Source of the DNA: AP-15 sp035538335
GTDB taxonomy: Bacteria; Pseudomonadota; Alphaproteobacteria; ATCC43930; CGMCC-115725
NCBI GenBank assembly: GCA_035538335.1
Contig: DATLKN010000006.1
Location: forward strand, 62,001 to 126,000
Direction of reading: 5' to 3'
Length of the DNA stretch: 64,000 nucleotides
The stretch's first letter is position 1, and each line of letters begins with the position of its first letter. Positions 25,680 to 34,095 of this stretch are shown one piece after another. The notes beneath the pieces are model-generated. The model was not told where the DNA came from, searched no databases, and saw nothing but the letters and a program-made list of their open reading frames with translations. Both the position numbers and the translations under genes were made by a program.

Positions 25680-26813
25680 GTGAAGGGGAACGCGATCCCG
25701 GAGACGGTAATCCCGGGCGAAATGCGCTATATCCAAACGAAGACCACGGGCGGGCCGGACGTGCTTGCCGTGGCGCGGCGCCCGGTGCCGGCGCCGGGTC
25801 CGGGCGAGGTGCTGATCGAGGTCGCCGCGGCCGGCCTCAACCGGTCGGATCTGGCGCAACGCCAAGGCCGCTATCAGCCGCCGCCGGGCGGCTCGCCGAT
25901 CCTCGGGCTCGAAGTTTCCGGCAAGATCGCCGCGCTCGGCCCGAACACAAAGGGCCTCAAGAAGGGCGACGCGGTATGCGCGCTCGTCTCGGGCGGCGGC
26001 TACGCCGAATATTGCACGGCGCCGGCCAGCCAATGCCTGCCGGTGCCGAAGGGCGTCGGCCTCGTCGAGGCGGCGGCGCTTCCTGAAGCGGCCTTCACCG
26101 TGTGGCTCAACCTCTTCGAGCGCGGCCGGCTGAAGGCCGGCGAGAGCGTCCTCGTGCATGGCGGGGCGGGCGGCATCGGCACGATGGCGATCGCGGTCGC
26201 CGCCGCCTTCGGGGCGCGCGTCTTCGCGACGGCCGGCAGCAACGACAAGTGCGACGCCTGCAAAAAGCTCGGCGCTGCGGCGGCGATCAACTATCGCGCG
26301 GCCGATTTCGTCGAGGAGGTGAAAAAGCTGACCGCCGGCAGGGGGGTCGATGTGGTCCTCGACATGGTCGGCGGCGATTATCTGCCGAGGAACGTCGAGA
26401 TCCTCGCGGTCGAAGGGCGGCTCGTGCAGATCGCCTTTCAGCGCGACAGCGAGATCCGCTTCAACTTTCTGCCGCTCGTCGCCAAGCGGCTGACCTTTAC
26501 CGGCTCGACGTTGCGGCCGAAAAGCACCGCCGAAAAAGCGGCGATCGCAGCCGCGCTGAAGCAAAAGGTGTGGCCGCTCTTCGCCGCCGGCAAGGTGAAG
26601 CCGGTCGTCTTCGCGACCTATCCGCTCGCCGACGCGGAGGCCGCGCACCGCGCCTTCGAGGCGGGCACGCATATCGGCAAGATCGTGCTGACGATGGCGG
26701 AGGCGACCGGGGAAGAAGCCGCCGCGAGGCTGGAAAGCGCCGCCGCGCCGGCGGCCGCGCCCGCTACCGCGGACCGTCGGCAAACTCCCAACCCAGGTTC
26801 CGGTAGCGGTTGA
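25680..26813 (+). CDS. NAD(P)H-quinone oxidoreductase (zeta-crystallin-like, MDR family)
   Basis: The protein is a zinc-independent medium-chain reductase. The N-terminal domain has AAAGLNRSDLAQRQGRY, typical of PIG3/QOR-type enzymes, and the NADPH site is SVLVHGGAGGIGTMAIAVA. It keeps GRGVDVVLDMVGGDYL. These enzymes reduce quinones or enoyl groups in the cytoplasm. I start it at GTG 25680 (377 residues) because GGAGG lies close upstream; ATG 25722, at MRYIQTKTTGGPD, would match the usual family start and give 363. The C-terminus carries an unusual tail of about 40 residues rich in Ala and Pro, whose last 50 bases overlap the convergent membrane protein gene. Confidence 0.88.
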   Translation: MKGNAIPETVIPGEMRYIQTKTTGGPDVLAVARRPVPAPGPGEVLIEVAAAGLNRSDLAQRQGRYQPPPGGSPILGLEVSGKIAALGPNTKGLKKGDAVCALVSGGGYAEYCTAPASQCLPVPKGVGLVEAAALPEAAFTVWLNLFERGRLKAGESVLVHGGAGGIGTMAIAVAAAFGARVFATAGSNDKCDACKKLGAAAAINYRAADFVEEVKKLTAGRGVDVVLDMVGGDYLPRNVEILAVEGRLVQIAFQRDSEIRFNFLPLVAKRLTFTGSTLRPKSTAEKAAIAAALKQKVWPLFAAGKVKPVVFATYPLADAEAAHRAFEAGTHIGKIVLTMAEATGEEAAARLESAAAPAAAPATADRRQTPNPGSGSG

Positions 26814-27087
26814 TCGCCATTTCGTTGGCTTTGAGCCCGAGAAAGGCGTCGAGGGCGAGCGCGAGGAGCGTCAACAGCGATGCGAGACTGGCACTGGCCC
26901 GGCCGGGCGCCAGATTGAGCGCCAGCGCGGCCACGTTGACGGAAACCATGACCGCTCCCCAAACCGCCAATCCGCGGCGGAAGAGCGGCCCGCCCAACAG
27001 GCCGATCCCGAGGAAACAGCCCCAGCTCCAGCCTTCCTGCAATACTTTCGACTGGCCCGAGACCGGATGACGCAAGAGGACGCTCAT
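26764..27087 (-). CDS. Small membrane protein, DUF2628-like
   Basis: The protein has 107 residues with three hydrophobic segments (about 20-36, 41-58 and 64-83) and ends with NEMAINRYRNLGWEFADGP. A terminal N-R-Y-x-x-x-G-W motif after short membrane helices is characteristic of DUF2628-like proteins of unknown function. It overlaps the end of the convergent quinone oxidoreductase by 50 bases, so one of the two ends may be mis-set in evolution, but both frames look real. ATG 27087 has AGAGGA upstream on its strand. Confidence 0.7.
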   Translation of the reverse strand: MSVLLRHPVSGQSKVLQEGWSWGCFLGIGLLGGPLFRRGLAVWGAVMVSVNVAALALNLAPGRASASLASLLTLLALALDAFLGLKANEMAINRYRNLGWEFADGPR

Positions 27088-27145
27088 TCTGCCGCCGCTG
27101 GTCCGGGTGGCGTCTTACCGCCCTCTGCCTAAGACTTTCCTAACG

Positions 27146-27433
27146 TCAAGGGGCGTAGGGGCAAGGCCCCCAGCCGCCGAGCAGCGTAAACGGCAGCGCG
27201 GCGGCGCACAGCGGCACGGCGAGCAGGCTGACCGGGAACGGCACGTAATAGGCCGGCTGCGGAACGTCGTACGGCGGCTGATAGGGCGGGTAATAGGGAG
27301 CGAGATAGGCCGGCATCGGCCGCGGAGGCGGCGGCGCATCAGACCGGAATTGCGCCGAGGCCGGCGCCGCCGCGACGGCGAGCGTGACCGCCGCGATCAA
27401 GGCGGCGAAGAACTTCTTTGCGGAACCGGACAT
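27146..27433 (-). CDS. Secreted proline/tyrosine-rich small protein
   Basis: The protein has 95 residues. Residues 1-28 are a signal peptide with a clear ASA-Q cleavage site. The next 40 residues are packed with Pro and Tyr (YLAPYYPPYQPPYDVPQP), and the C-terminus is hydrophobic (SLLAVPLCAAALPFTLLGG), possibly a membrane anchor or hydrophobic patch. Such proteins are cell-envelope or matrix candidates; no domain is recognised. The start at ATG 27433 has GGGAGA at a good spacing. Confidence 0.65.
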   Translation of the reverse strand: MSGSAKKFFAALIAAVTLAVAAAPASAQFRSDAPPPPRPMPAYLAPYYPPYQPPYDVPQPAYYVPFPVSLLAVPLCAAALPFTLLGGWGPCPYAP

Positions 27434-27526
27434 CGCGCTCTCCCAGCGGGGCCGAACCTGCGGTTTTGTGATCTTACGCTTTTCGCCATCTCCGGGAAAG
27501 ATGCGACAGAGGGCCGGGGCGGGCGG

Positions 27527-28729
27527 CTATTGCGCCGCTGCTCGGCCGCGGCGGTGCGCCGCATGCGAATGATCGTGCCGTGCATAATGCTGACGCAGCA
27601 GGTCCTTGCCGTAATCGTTGCCGTTGGGGGTGCGCACGACGGTGTGGATGTGGTCGCGCGAGGGCGTGTCGTTGTCATAAACGATGCCGGACTGGTGATC
27701 GAACTCGACGAGGATGACCAGGCTCAGGATGCGGTAATAGAAGGGGCTCTTGTCGTCGAACGGGCCGATCCAGGCGAAATGCGTCCCGCCGAGATGGCGC
27801 TTCGCCTCGGCCCAGCGGATCTCGGCATGGCCCGGCCGGATGCGCCCGGTATAGGTGGCGATCAGCGCCTCCAGCCGCTCGCGGCCTTCGGGCGCGAGGT
27901 CGCCCCAGCGGATGCCGGCGGGCTCGATCCGCCGGTTGTCGTTGAAGGCGGCGGTCAGCAGTTCCGAGGGCAGATCCTCCCCGACCGTCGCCTGCCGCCG
28001 CTCCTCCGCCGACAGCGCGCGCATGAGCCCATGACCCTGTTCCTCCTCGGCGGCGAAAACGCGCGTGCCCTGATGCTTGCCGAAGCGGGCGAGCACGGGC
28101 TCCGAGCCCATGAAGGCGGGGGTCAGGACGAGCTGGTCGCCGAGCACGAAGCAATTGAGGTTCAAGTGATGGCCGTCGATCTGCCAGCCCCAGGGCTCCT
28201 GCGGCGACGGCGTCCCGAAGATGCTCACCCAATAGAACCATTCGCCATATTCCTCGGGCAAACCCGTGATTTCGAGGGCGTGCTCGTTGAGGCGCATCAC
28301 GTCGCGGGCGGTGCGGTAGCCCGCCGCGCTGAGGCTCTCCTTCAGGAGCGCCAGCGCCGCCTCGCGCTGGTCGTGGCCGAGATCGGCAAGGCATACGCCG
28401 TGCCGCATCAGCCAGGGGTGGATGTTCGACCATCGCCGCCATGCCTCGTCCCGGATTTCGAACAAGACGGCCTTGCGCTGCTCGGCATCGAGGCTCGCGA
28501 GAAATCCGCGCGCCGCTTCGACGAGCGGCATCGGCGAGACGCCGGTCTGGCCGAGCGCAAAATGCCCCGGCGCGATGTCGCCGCCGAGGGCAACGCCGCG
28601 GAAGGGTTCGGCGAGGCCGGCACGCGCGCGCTCCAGCATCGGCTGCAAGCGCGGCGGCAGATCGAACAGCCGGATCGCCGGCGTCGGGGCCCGCTGCCGC
28701 AGCCCGAAATGCGCGGATTCTCCTGCCAT
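27527..28729 (-). CDS. DUF3500 domain protein
   Basis: The protein has 400 residues, and the DUF3500 domain covers nearly all of it (about 30-380). Conserved-looking segments are GYRTARDVMRLNEHALEITG, FYWVSIFGTPSPQEPWGWQ followed by DGHHLNLN, and FDHQSGIVYDNDTPSRDHIH. The many conserved His, Trp and acidic residues suggest a metal-dependent enzyme, but no activity is established. The tail is His-rich (HDHSHAAH). ATG 28729 has AAGGAG 9 bases upstream. It follows the enolase-superfamily gene by 34 bases on the same strand, so a role in the same catabolic route is likely. Confidence 0.85.
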   Translation of the reverse strand: MAGESAHFGLRQRAPTPAIRLFDLPPRLQPMLERARAGLAEPFRGVALGGDIAPGHFALGQTGVSPMPLVEAARGFLASLDAEQRKAVLFEIRDEAWRRWSNIHPWLMRHGVCLADLGHDQREAALALLKESLSAAGYRTARDVMRLNEHALEITGLPEEYGEWFYWVSIFGTPSPQEPWGWQIDGHHLNLNCFVLGDQLVLTPAFMGSEPVLARFGKHQGTRVFAAEEEQGHGLMRALSAEERRQATVGEDLPSELLTAAFNDNRRIEPAGIRWGDLAPEGRERLEALIATYTGRIRPGHAEIRWAEAKRHLGGTHFAWIGPFDDKSPFYYRILSLVILVEFDHQSGIVYDNDTPSRDHIHTVVRTPNGNDYGKDLLRQHYARHDHSHAAHRRGRAAAQ

Positions 28730-28763
28730 GGCTGCGTACTCCTTTCCTTTAATCGCGCCGGGT

Positions 28764-29942
28764 TCAGCCGGCGAGGCTCGGGCTGTAGCCCTTGCGCGGG
28801 TATTCCTCCCAGTATTGCCGGAAGCCCTTCCCGGTCGCCTCGACATGCGGGCGGGCGCGCAATTTCTCGACGTCGATATCGATCCCGAGACCGGGGGCAG
28901 CTGGCAGATCGATCCAGCCGTCTTGCACCGTGAGGTTCTGCGTCGCGATTTCGCCGCACACCTCGGCGAAATTGACGAAATATTCGGCGATGCGGAAATT
29001 CGGGATGACCGCCGAGAGGTGCACGGTCGCGGCCAGGCCGACGAGCGTCGAATTGTAGTTGTGCGGCGCGATCGCAACCGCCTGCGGCTGCGCCATCGCG
29101 GCGATGTCGAGCATCGCCGAGATCCCGCCGACGACGCAGATATCCGGATTGAGGATGTCGGCCGCGCGCCGCTCGAGACAGTTGAAGAAGGCCTCCTTCG
29201 TATAGAGCGCCTCGCCGGTGACGATCGGGATCGGCACGGCGCGGCGCACCTCGGCAACAAGCTCGATGTTGTCGGCGAGGCACGGCTCCTCGTACCAGTC
29301 GATGCCGAACTCGGCGAGCCGCCGGCCGATGCGGATCGCATGAGCAGGCGCGAAGCGGCGATGCGCCTCGATCAAGAGTTCGAATTCGGGGCCGAGCGCT
29401 TCGCGCATCGCCCGCACGTAATCGATCGCGAAATCCTCGTCGCGGCGATCGACGAAAGTCCGCCACGGGCCCGGAAAGGGATCGAATTTCGCTGCCGTGA
29501 AGCCCATCGCCTTGACTTTCCGGCCGCGCTCTACCCCCTCCTCGATCGTCTTGCCCCTCGACCAGCCATTGGCGTAGACGCGCACCCGCTCGCGCGAGGC
29601 GCCGCCCAGGAGGTTGTAGACGGGCAGCCCGACCCGCTTGCCGAGAATGTCCCACAGCGCGATCTCGATTGCGCTCCAGGCGCCCAAAAGCTCGGGCGAG
29701 CCGCGGCGGATCGCGAAATCGTCGAAGACGATCTGCCCGATGTGGCGGATGTTGAAGGCGCTGCGGCCGATGACATGCGGCGCCATCCGCGCCAGGCATT
29801 CGGCGACCACGGTCTCCTTGCCGTGCACGACATAGGCTTCGCCCCAGCCATAGAGCCCGTCGTCGGTCTCGACCCGGCAGAAGAGGAGATCCTTCGAGCT
29901 TTTGGTGCCGGGGATGAGGCTCTCGATACGGGCAATCTTCAA
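28764..29942 (-). CDS. Mandelate racemase/muconate lactonizing enzyme family protein
   Basis: I start this 392-residue enolase-superfamily enzyme at TTG 29942, reading LKIARIESLIPG, with GAGG 8 bases upstream; an earlier start at 30074 would add 44 residues that do not look like the family. The N-terminal capping domain (about 1-120) is followed by a TIM barrel. Likely catalytic or metal residues lie in AAKFDPF (about 151-157), EAHRRF (about 197-202), YEEPC (about 222-226), TGEALYTKE and the His of IAPHNYNS. It would remove a proton alpha to a carboxylate, as sugar-acid dehydratases and racemases do. It is grouped with DUF3500, GntR and an ABC importer. Confidence 0.9.
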   Translation of the reverse strand: MKIARIESLIPGTKSSKDLLFCRVETDDGLYGWGEAYVVHGKETVVAECLARMAPHVIGRSAFNIRHIGQIVFDDFAIRRGSPELLGAWSAIEIALWDILGKRVGLPVYNLLGGASRERVRVYANGWSRGKTIEEGVERGRKVKAMGFTAAKFDPFPGPWRTFVDRRDEDFAIDYVRAMREALGPEFELLIEAHRRFAPAHAIRIGRRLAEFGIDWYEEPCLADNIELVAEVRRAVPIPIVTGEALYTKEAFFNCLERRAADILNPDICVVGGISAMLDIAAMAQPQAVAIAPHNYNSTLVGLAATVHLSAVIPNFRIAEYFVNFAEVCGEIATQNLTVQDGWIDLPAAPGLGIDIDVEKLRARPHVEATGKGFRQYWEEYPRKGYSPSLAG

Positions 29943-30057
29943 TTGTCTATCCTCTACGCGGACGGCGGTTCGCCGGAGAGCATGACGATGCCCGGGCCCA
30001 CGGACAAGATCGACCATGTCGTCGTCCGCCCGGCGCCGTTCTCGGCCGGGCCCAGGA

Positions 30058-30813
30058 TTATGCTCGCTTCGCACCGCTGAAGCGTCGTTCGTAGGCCCGG
30101 ATATAGGCCTTCGGCGACGGTTGCAAATGCCGCCGCGTCAACGCGACGAACTCGTCGCGGCGCGATGCACGCAACGCCCGGATCATGTCGACGTGGTCTG
30201 CCCGGGCCCGCTCGAGCGCCTCGGGAAAGGCGTTGGCGTAGAAGCGAATTCCGTAGACCTTCTGCTCGAGCTGCTTGATCGTCTCGATCAGGCAGGAGTT
30301 GCCGCACAGCCCGAACAATGTCTGGTGGAACTCCAGATTGGCGTAGAACACCGTAAGCATGTCGTCATTGTCGATAGCGGCGCTGTGCCGCGTCTGCAGA
30401 TCTTCTAGCGTCGAAAGGTCCTTTTCGGCCACCGGCAAGGGCAGGATGCGCGCGGCCATGACCTCGACTTCCTCGCGCACCGCATAGATCTCGAGCACCT
30501 CGCGCGGCGTCAGGTCGCGCACCAGCGCGCCGCGGTTCGGAATGCGCTCGACGATGCCCTTTTTTTCCAGCTCGAAGAGGGCGAGCCGGACATCGCCGCG
30601 GTGCGTCTCGAAGCGGTCGCACAGATCCTGCTCGACGAGGCGCTCGCGCGGGTGGCGCCGGCCGAGGACGATGTCCTCTTCGAGGTGCCTGGCGATGACA
30701 TTCGCCATCGTGTGCTGGCGCGCATCCGGATCCGGCGGTGCCTCGCGCAGCGATCGCGCCGCGCCAGCGGCCGGGGCTCTGATCGCGCGCTTTCCTGCGG
30801 CTGTGACGGCCAT
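30058..30813 (-). CDS. GntR family transcriptional regulator, FCD subfamily
   Basis: The protein has 251 residues. The N-terminal winged helix (about 35-100) has VIARHLEEDIVLGRRHPRE and VEQDLCDRFETHRGDVRLA, then RIPNRGALVRDLTP. The all-helical FCD effector domain (about 105-235) has the metal-binding pattern with DD/H positions near NLEFHQTLFGLCGN and the C-terminal HVDMIRALRASRRDEF segment. Such regulators bind small carboxylates, often with a metal. ATG 30813 is preferred over TTG 30825. It is divergent from the ABC importer operon, and a GntR-type palindrome lies between them, so it most likely represses import and catabolism until the substrate appears. Confidence 0.9.
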   Translation of the reverse strand: MAVTAAGKRAIRAPAAGAARSLREAPPDPDARQHTMANVIARHLEEDIVLGRRHPRERLVEQDLCDRFETHRGDVRLALFELEKKGIVERIPNRGALVRDLTPREVLEIYAVREEVEVMAARILPLPVAEKDLSTLEDLQTRHSAAIDNDDMLTVFYANLEFHQTLFGLCGNSCLIETIKQLEQKVYGIRFYANAFPEALERARADHVDMIRALRASRRDEFVALTRRHLQPSPKAYIRAYERRFSGAKRA

Positions 30814-30884
30814 CTGATCCCGCAAACCTCACCCCCAGCCTTTGATAGCGCACCCGGTGAATGTTTGCAATTTCATAAATTATT

Positions 30885-30894
30885 TTGTTTACAA
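30885..30894. promoter_or_regulatory. Candidate GntR (FCD) operator
   Basis: TTGTTTACAA is a near-perfect palindrome matching the GT...AC core recognised by FCD-type GntR proteins. It sits in an AT-rich island (about 30861-30898) that stands out from the GC-rich surroundings, between the divergent GntR gene and the ABC binding protein gene. It overlaps a possible plus-strand -10 box (TACAAT, 30890-30895) with TTGCAA (30865-30870) upstream, so binding would block the importer promoter. Confidence 0.5.
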
Positions 30895-30969
30895 TATGCC
30901 CGGCCTCGATCATGCTTCCCGGAGCCGCGCACATAGCCGCCGCCAAAACAACAGAGCGAGGAGGGGAGG

Positions 30970-32202
30970 ATGGAGGCGTCCCGCAATCAACGAATTTTGA
31001 GGCGGCCTCGCCGCAGGGATTTTCTCGCCCAGTCCGCCGGCGGCGCCATTGCCGCGGGTGCGTTCGCGGGCTTCGGCATCGCCCGCCGAGCGCGCGCCGC
31101 GCAAGTCGTCAACATCGGCGGGCTCTACCCGGTCACGGGCAGCTTCGCGCAGATCGGACAGGGTTGCGTCAATGCCGCCAAGCTGGCGGTGCAGATGGTC
31201 AACGATGCCGGCGGCATCAAATCGCTCGGCGGCGCCAAGCTGAACCTGATCATCTCCGACGTGCAGAGCGACCCGACCGTCACCCGCACCGAGACCGACC
31301 GGCTGATCGGCAGCTACAAACCGTCGGCCATTCACGGCTGCTTTGCGAGTGCCTTGACACTGATCGCGAGCGAGGTGGCCGAACGTGCGAAAGTGCCGCT
31401 GTTGACCGGGTCGAGCACCGACCAGCTCAACCAGGGCCGGCATTACACCTTCACGCCCTTTGCCCGCGCCTCGCAGTTCGCCAAGGCGCAATTGCAGATG
31501 GCGAAGCTCGTCAGCGACAAACCGAAGGTGGCGGTGGTGTTCGAGAACACCGCGTTTGGCACCTCGACCTCCAAGGGTCTGCGCGAGCAGGCGCCTGGCG
31601 AAGGGGTCGAGATCGTCCTCTTCGAGCCGTATTCCGCCGGCTTCGCCGATGCCGGGCCGTTGATCAACAAGGTAAAGGCCTCGGGCGCCAATATGCTGTT
31701 CCCGGTCTCGTACCTCAACGACCTCATCCTGATCATCCGCGCCATCAAGCAGGTCGGGCTCAAGATCGCCATCAACGGCGGCTCCGGCGGGTTCGTCATC
31801 CCGGACTTCTACAAGAACGTCGGCAAACTCGCGGAAGGTCTGTTGGGCGTGGCGCATTGGAACCACGACATCGACGCCGATGCTCAGAAGGTCAATGCCG
31901 TGTACAAGAAGCAGTATGGCCAATTCCTGTTCGAGTATGCGGGCGGCCTCGTGGCGCAGACCTTCATGATCGCCGGGGCGCTCGAACACGCTCGATCAAC
32001 TGATCCGCAAAAGGTGCGCGATGCTCTGGCCGCGCTCGAGTTTACGAAGGGCTACGCCGCTATGGCGCCCGGCGGGAAAGTGAAGTTCGGTCCCGACGGC
32101 AAGAATATCTATGCATACCCGGTCGGCGTGCAGTGGCAGCACGCCGATCTGGCGACGGTATTTCCGAAAAAAGACGCGCGCGCGGCGTTGATGAAAATTT
32201 AG
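30970..32202 (+). CDS. Branched-chain-type ABC transporter substrate-binding protein
   Basis: The protein has 410 residues, a periplasmic binding protein of the LivK/peripla_BP_6 family. The N-terminus has a twin-arginine motif (RRRDFLAQ) before a hydrophobic stretch and an ARA cleavage region. The mature protein starts QVVNIGGLYPVTGSFAQIGQ and keeps SDVQSDPTVTRTETDRLIG, LTGSSTDQLNQGRHYTF and VNAVYKKQYGQF. It captures the substrate for the downstream permeases and ATPases (32219-35538). The ligand is not necessarily an amino acid: many relatives bind aromatic acids or urea. ATG 30970 follows a strong GAGGGGAGG. It is first in a five-gene importer operon. Confidence 0.92.
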   Translation: MEASRNQRILRRPRRRDFLAQSAGGAIAAGAFAGFGIARRARAAQVVNIGGLYPVTGSFAQIGQGCVNAAKLAVQMVNDAGGIKSLGGAKLNLIISDVQSDPTVTRTETDRLIGSYKPSAIHGCFASALTLIASEVAERAKVPLLTGSSTDQLNQGRHYTFTPFARASQFAKAQLQMAKLVSDKPKVAVVFENTAFGTSTSKGLREQAPGEGVEIVLFEPYSAGFADAGPLINKVKASGANMLFPVSYLNDLILIIRAIKQVGLKIAINGGSGGFVIPDFYKNVGKLAEGLLGVAHWNHDIDADAQKVNAVYKKQYGQFLFEYAGGLVAQTFMIAGALEHARSTDPQKVRDALAALEFTKGYAAMAPGGKVKFGPDGKNIYAYPVGVQWQHADLATVFPKKDARAALMKI

Positions 32203-32218
32203 ACCGATCGCTGGGCCG

Positions 32219-33091
32219 ATGCTGGCGACAGTAGCGCAGGCCGTCATCAACGGCCTGCTGATCGGTGGGATCTACGCGCTCGTCAGCATCGGCGTAACAC
32301 TGATCTTTGGTGTCGTGAAGATCGTCAACTTCGCCCAAGGCGAATTCGTGATGATCGGAATGTACATCAGCTTTTTTCTTGCCACCCGCTTCGGGTTCGA
32401 TCCGTTGCTCTCGCTCGCCGTCTCGATGCCGGTCTTGTTCATTGTCGGCGTGCTGTTGCAGCGGCTGCTGATCCGCCGTGTGTTGGCGCTCGGCGACATG
32501 CCGCAGATCTTTCTGACTTTTGCCCTTTCGTTGTTGCTGATGAACCTCGCGCTGCTGCTGTTCACGGCGGATTACCGAACGGTGCAAACGCCCTACAGCG
32601 AGGCGGCGATCCACATCGGCCCGCTCTATGTGGCGGTGGCGAAGCTGATCGCCTTTCTTGTCGCGATGCTGCTGAGCGGCATCCTGTGGGTCTTTCTGCA
32701 CACCAGCGATCTCGGCAAGGCGATGCGCGCGGCAGCGCAGAACCGCGACGTCGCGATGCTGATGGGCATCAACCCCGACCGCGTGTTCTGCGTCGCGGTC
32801 GGCGTGTCGCTGGCGCTGGCCGGCGCCGCCGGTTCGCTCTTGATGCCGTTTTACCCGGCCTACCCTCTCGTCGGCCAGGTGTTCGTGCTGATGGCCTTCG
32901 TCGCCGTCATCCTCGGAACGCTCGGCAACGTCATCGGCGCGCTGCTCGCCAGCTTGATGATGGGCGTCGCGGAATCGCTGGGCATTCAGTTCGTCGGCGC
33001 GGATTCGGGATTGATCGTCGTCTTCCTGATGCTGCTGTTGACGCTCGCCTTCCGGCCGAGCGGCCTATTCGGAGGATGGGCGCAGCGGTGA
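32219..33091 (+). CDS. Branched-chain-type ABC transporter permease (LivH-like)
   Basis: The protein has 290 residues with about eight membrane helices. It begins with the LivH hallmark AVINGLLIGGIYALVSIGVT followed by FGVVKIVNFAQGEFVM. The cytoplasmic loop KAMRAAAQNRDVAMLMGIN contacts the ATPase. It forms the inner-membrane channel with the LivM-like protein encoded next. It starts 16 bases after the binding protein stop and overlaps the next gene by 4 bases. Confidence 0.93.
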   Translation: MLATVAQAVINGLLIGGIYALVSIGVTLIFGVVKIVNFAQGEFVMIGMYISFFLATRFGFDPLLSLAVSMPVLFIVGVLLQRLLIRRVLALGDMPQIFLTFALSLLLMNLALLLFTADYRTVQTPYSEAAIHIGPLYVAVAKLIAFLVAMLLSGILWVFLHTSDLGKAMRAAAQNRDVAMLMGINPDRVFCVAVGVSLALAGAAGSLLMPFYPAYPLVGQVFVLMAFVAVILGTLGNVIGALLASLMMGVAESLGIQFVGADSGLIVVFLMLLLTLAFRPSGLFGGWAQR

Positions 33092-34095
33092 GGAGGCGTC
33101 CCACCGCGGGCGCGCTTTGGCTCGGCGCGCTGATCCTGGCCGCGCTCGCGCTGCCGCTGGCGGCGCCGAGCCCGTTCGCGATCGACATCTTGATCAGGGT
33201 GGTGCTGTTTGCCTTCATCGGCGTCGCCTGGAACCTGATCGGCGGCTACGCCAAGCAGCTCTCACTGGGTCACGCGGCATATTTCGGACTGGGTGCCTAC
33301 ACCTCGACAATCCTGCAAATTCGCTTTGGCATCTCGCCGTGGATCGGGATGCTCGCCGGCGGCATCGTAGCGATGGCGGCGAGCCTGCCGATCGGCGCCC
33401 TGTGCTTCCGATTGCGCGGCCCGTATTTTGCGATCGCGACGATCGCGACGGCGCAAGTCCTGATGCTGCTCTTTCTCAAGTTTCGCGATTTCGCCTGGGG
33501 CGCCGAGGGGACGACTCTGCCCAACCTCGGCAACGCGCCGCTGATGATGCAGTTCAATGCAAAGGCCGCCTATTATTACATCGCGCTCGCCCTGTTGGCG
33601 CTCGGCCTCATCATCACCCACCGGATCGAGCACTCGTGGATGGGCTACTACCTGATCGCCGTCGGCGAGGACGAGGACGCCGCCGAGGCGATCGGGGTGA
33701 ATGCGCTGCGCGTGAAGCGGGACATCTATCTGGTCAGCGCGTTTCTGACCGCGCTGGCCGGGACTTTCTACGTCCAGTACATCTACTTCATCGATCCGAA
33801 TACCGCCTTCAGCTTCAGCATCTCGGTCGAAGCGGCGTTGGTGTCGATCGTCGGTGGCATCGGCACTTTGTGGGGCCCGGTCGTCGGTACCGTCTTGTTG
33901 GAAGCGACCTCCGCGCTGTTGCAAAGCTGGCTCGGCGGCAGCCATGGCGGCGTCCAGTTGACGATCTACAGCCTCATTCTGATCGCCGTCATCCTGTGGC
34001 GGCCGAGCGGGCTGCTCGGCGTTCTGACGCAGGCGTACGGACGCCTCGTCGGCGCTCGCCCTGGGCATGCGCGAGAAGCACCCCGCGATGGCTGA
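33088..34095 (+). CDS. Branched-chain-type ABC transporter permease (LivM-like)
   Basis: The product has about 335 residues and some nine membrane helices. LivM signatures are IGVAWNLIGGYAKQLSLGHA followed by AYFGLGAYTS, then RLRGPYFAIATIATAQ, and the coupling loop GEDEDAAEAIGVNALRVK. I prefer GTG 33088, which overlaps the LivH stop as GTGA and has GGAGG 12 bases before it; ATG 33076 in the same frame would add four residues. Its C-terminus overlaps the first ATPase gene. It is the second half of the importer channel. Confidence 0.92.
   Translation: MRRRPTAGALWLGALILAALALPLAAPSPFAIDILIRVVLFAFIGVAWNLIGGYAKQLSLGHAAYFGLGAYTSTILQIRFGISPWIGMLAGGIVAMAASLPIGALCFRLRGPYFAIATIATAQVLMLLFLKFRDFAWGAEGTTLPNLGNAPLMMQFNAKAAYYYIALALLALGLIITHRIEHSWMGYYLIAVGEDEDAAEAIGVNALRVKRDIYLVSAFLTALAGTFYVQYIYFIDPNTAFSFSISVEAALVSIVGGIGTLWGPVVGTVLLEATSALLQSWLGGSHGGVQLTIYSLILIAVILWRPSGLLGVLTQAYGRLVGARPGHAREAPRDG

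Noticed and set aside
27527..29341. A 604-codon frame extending the DUF3500 protein upstream
   Set aside because: The extra part is a shadow of the enolase-superfamily gene. ATG 28729 has a good ribosome site and matches the domain boundary.
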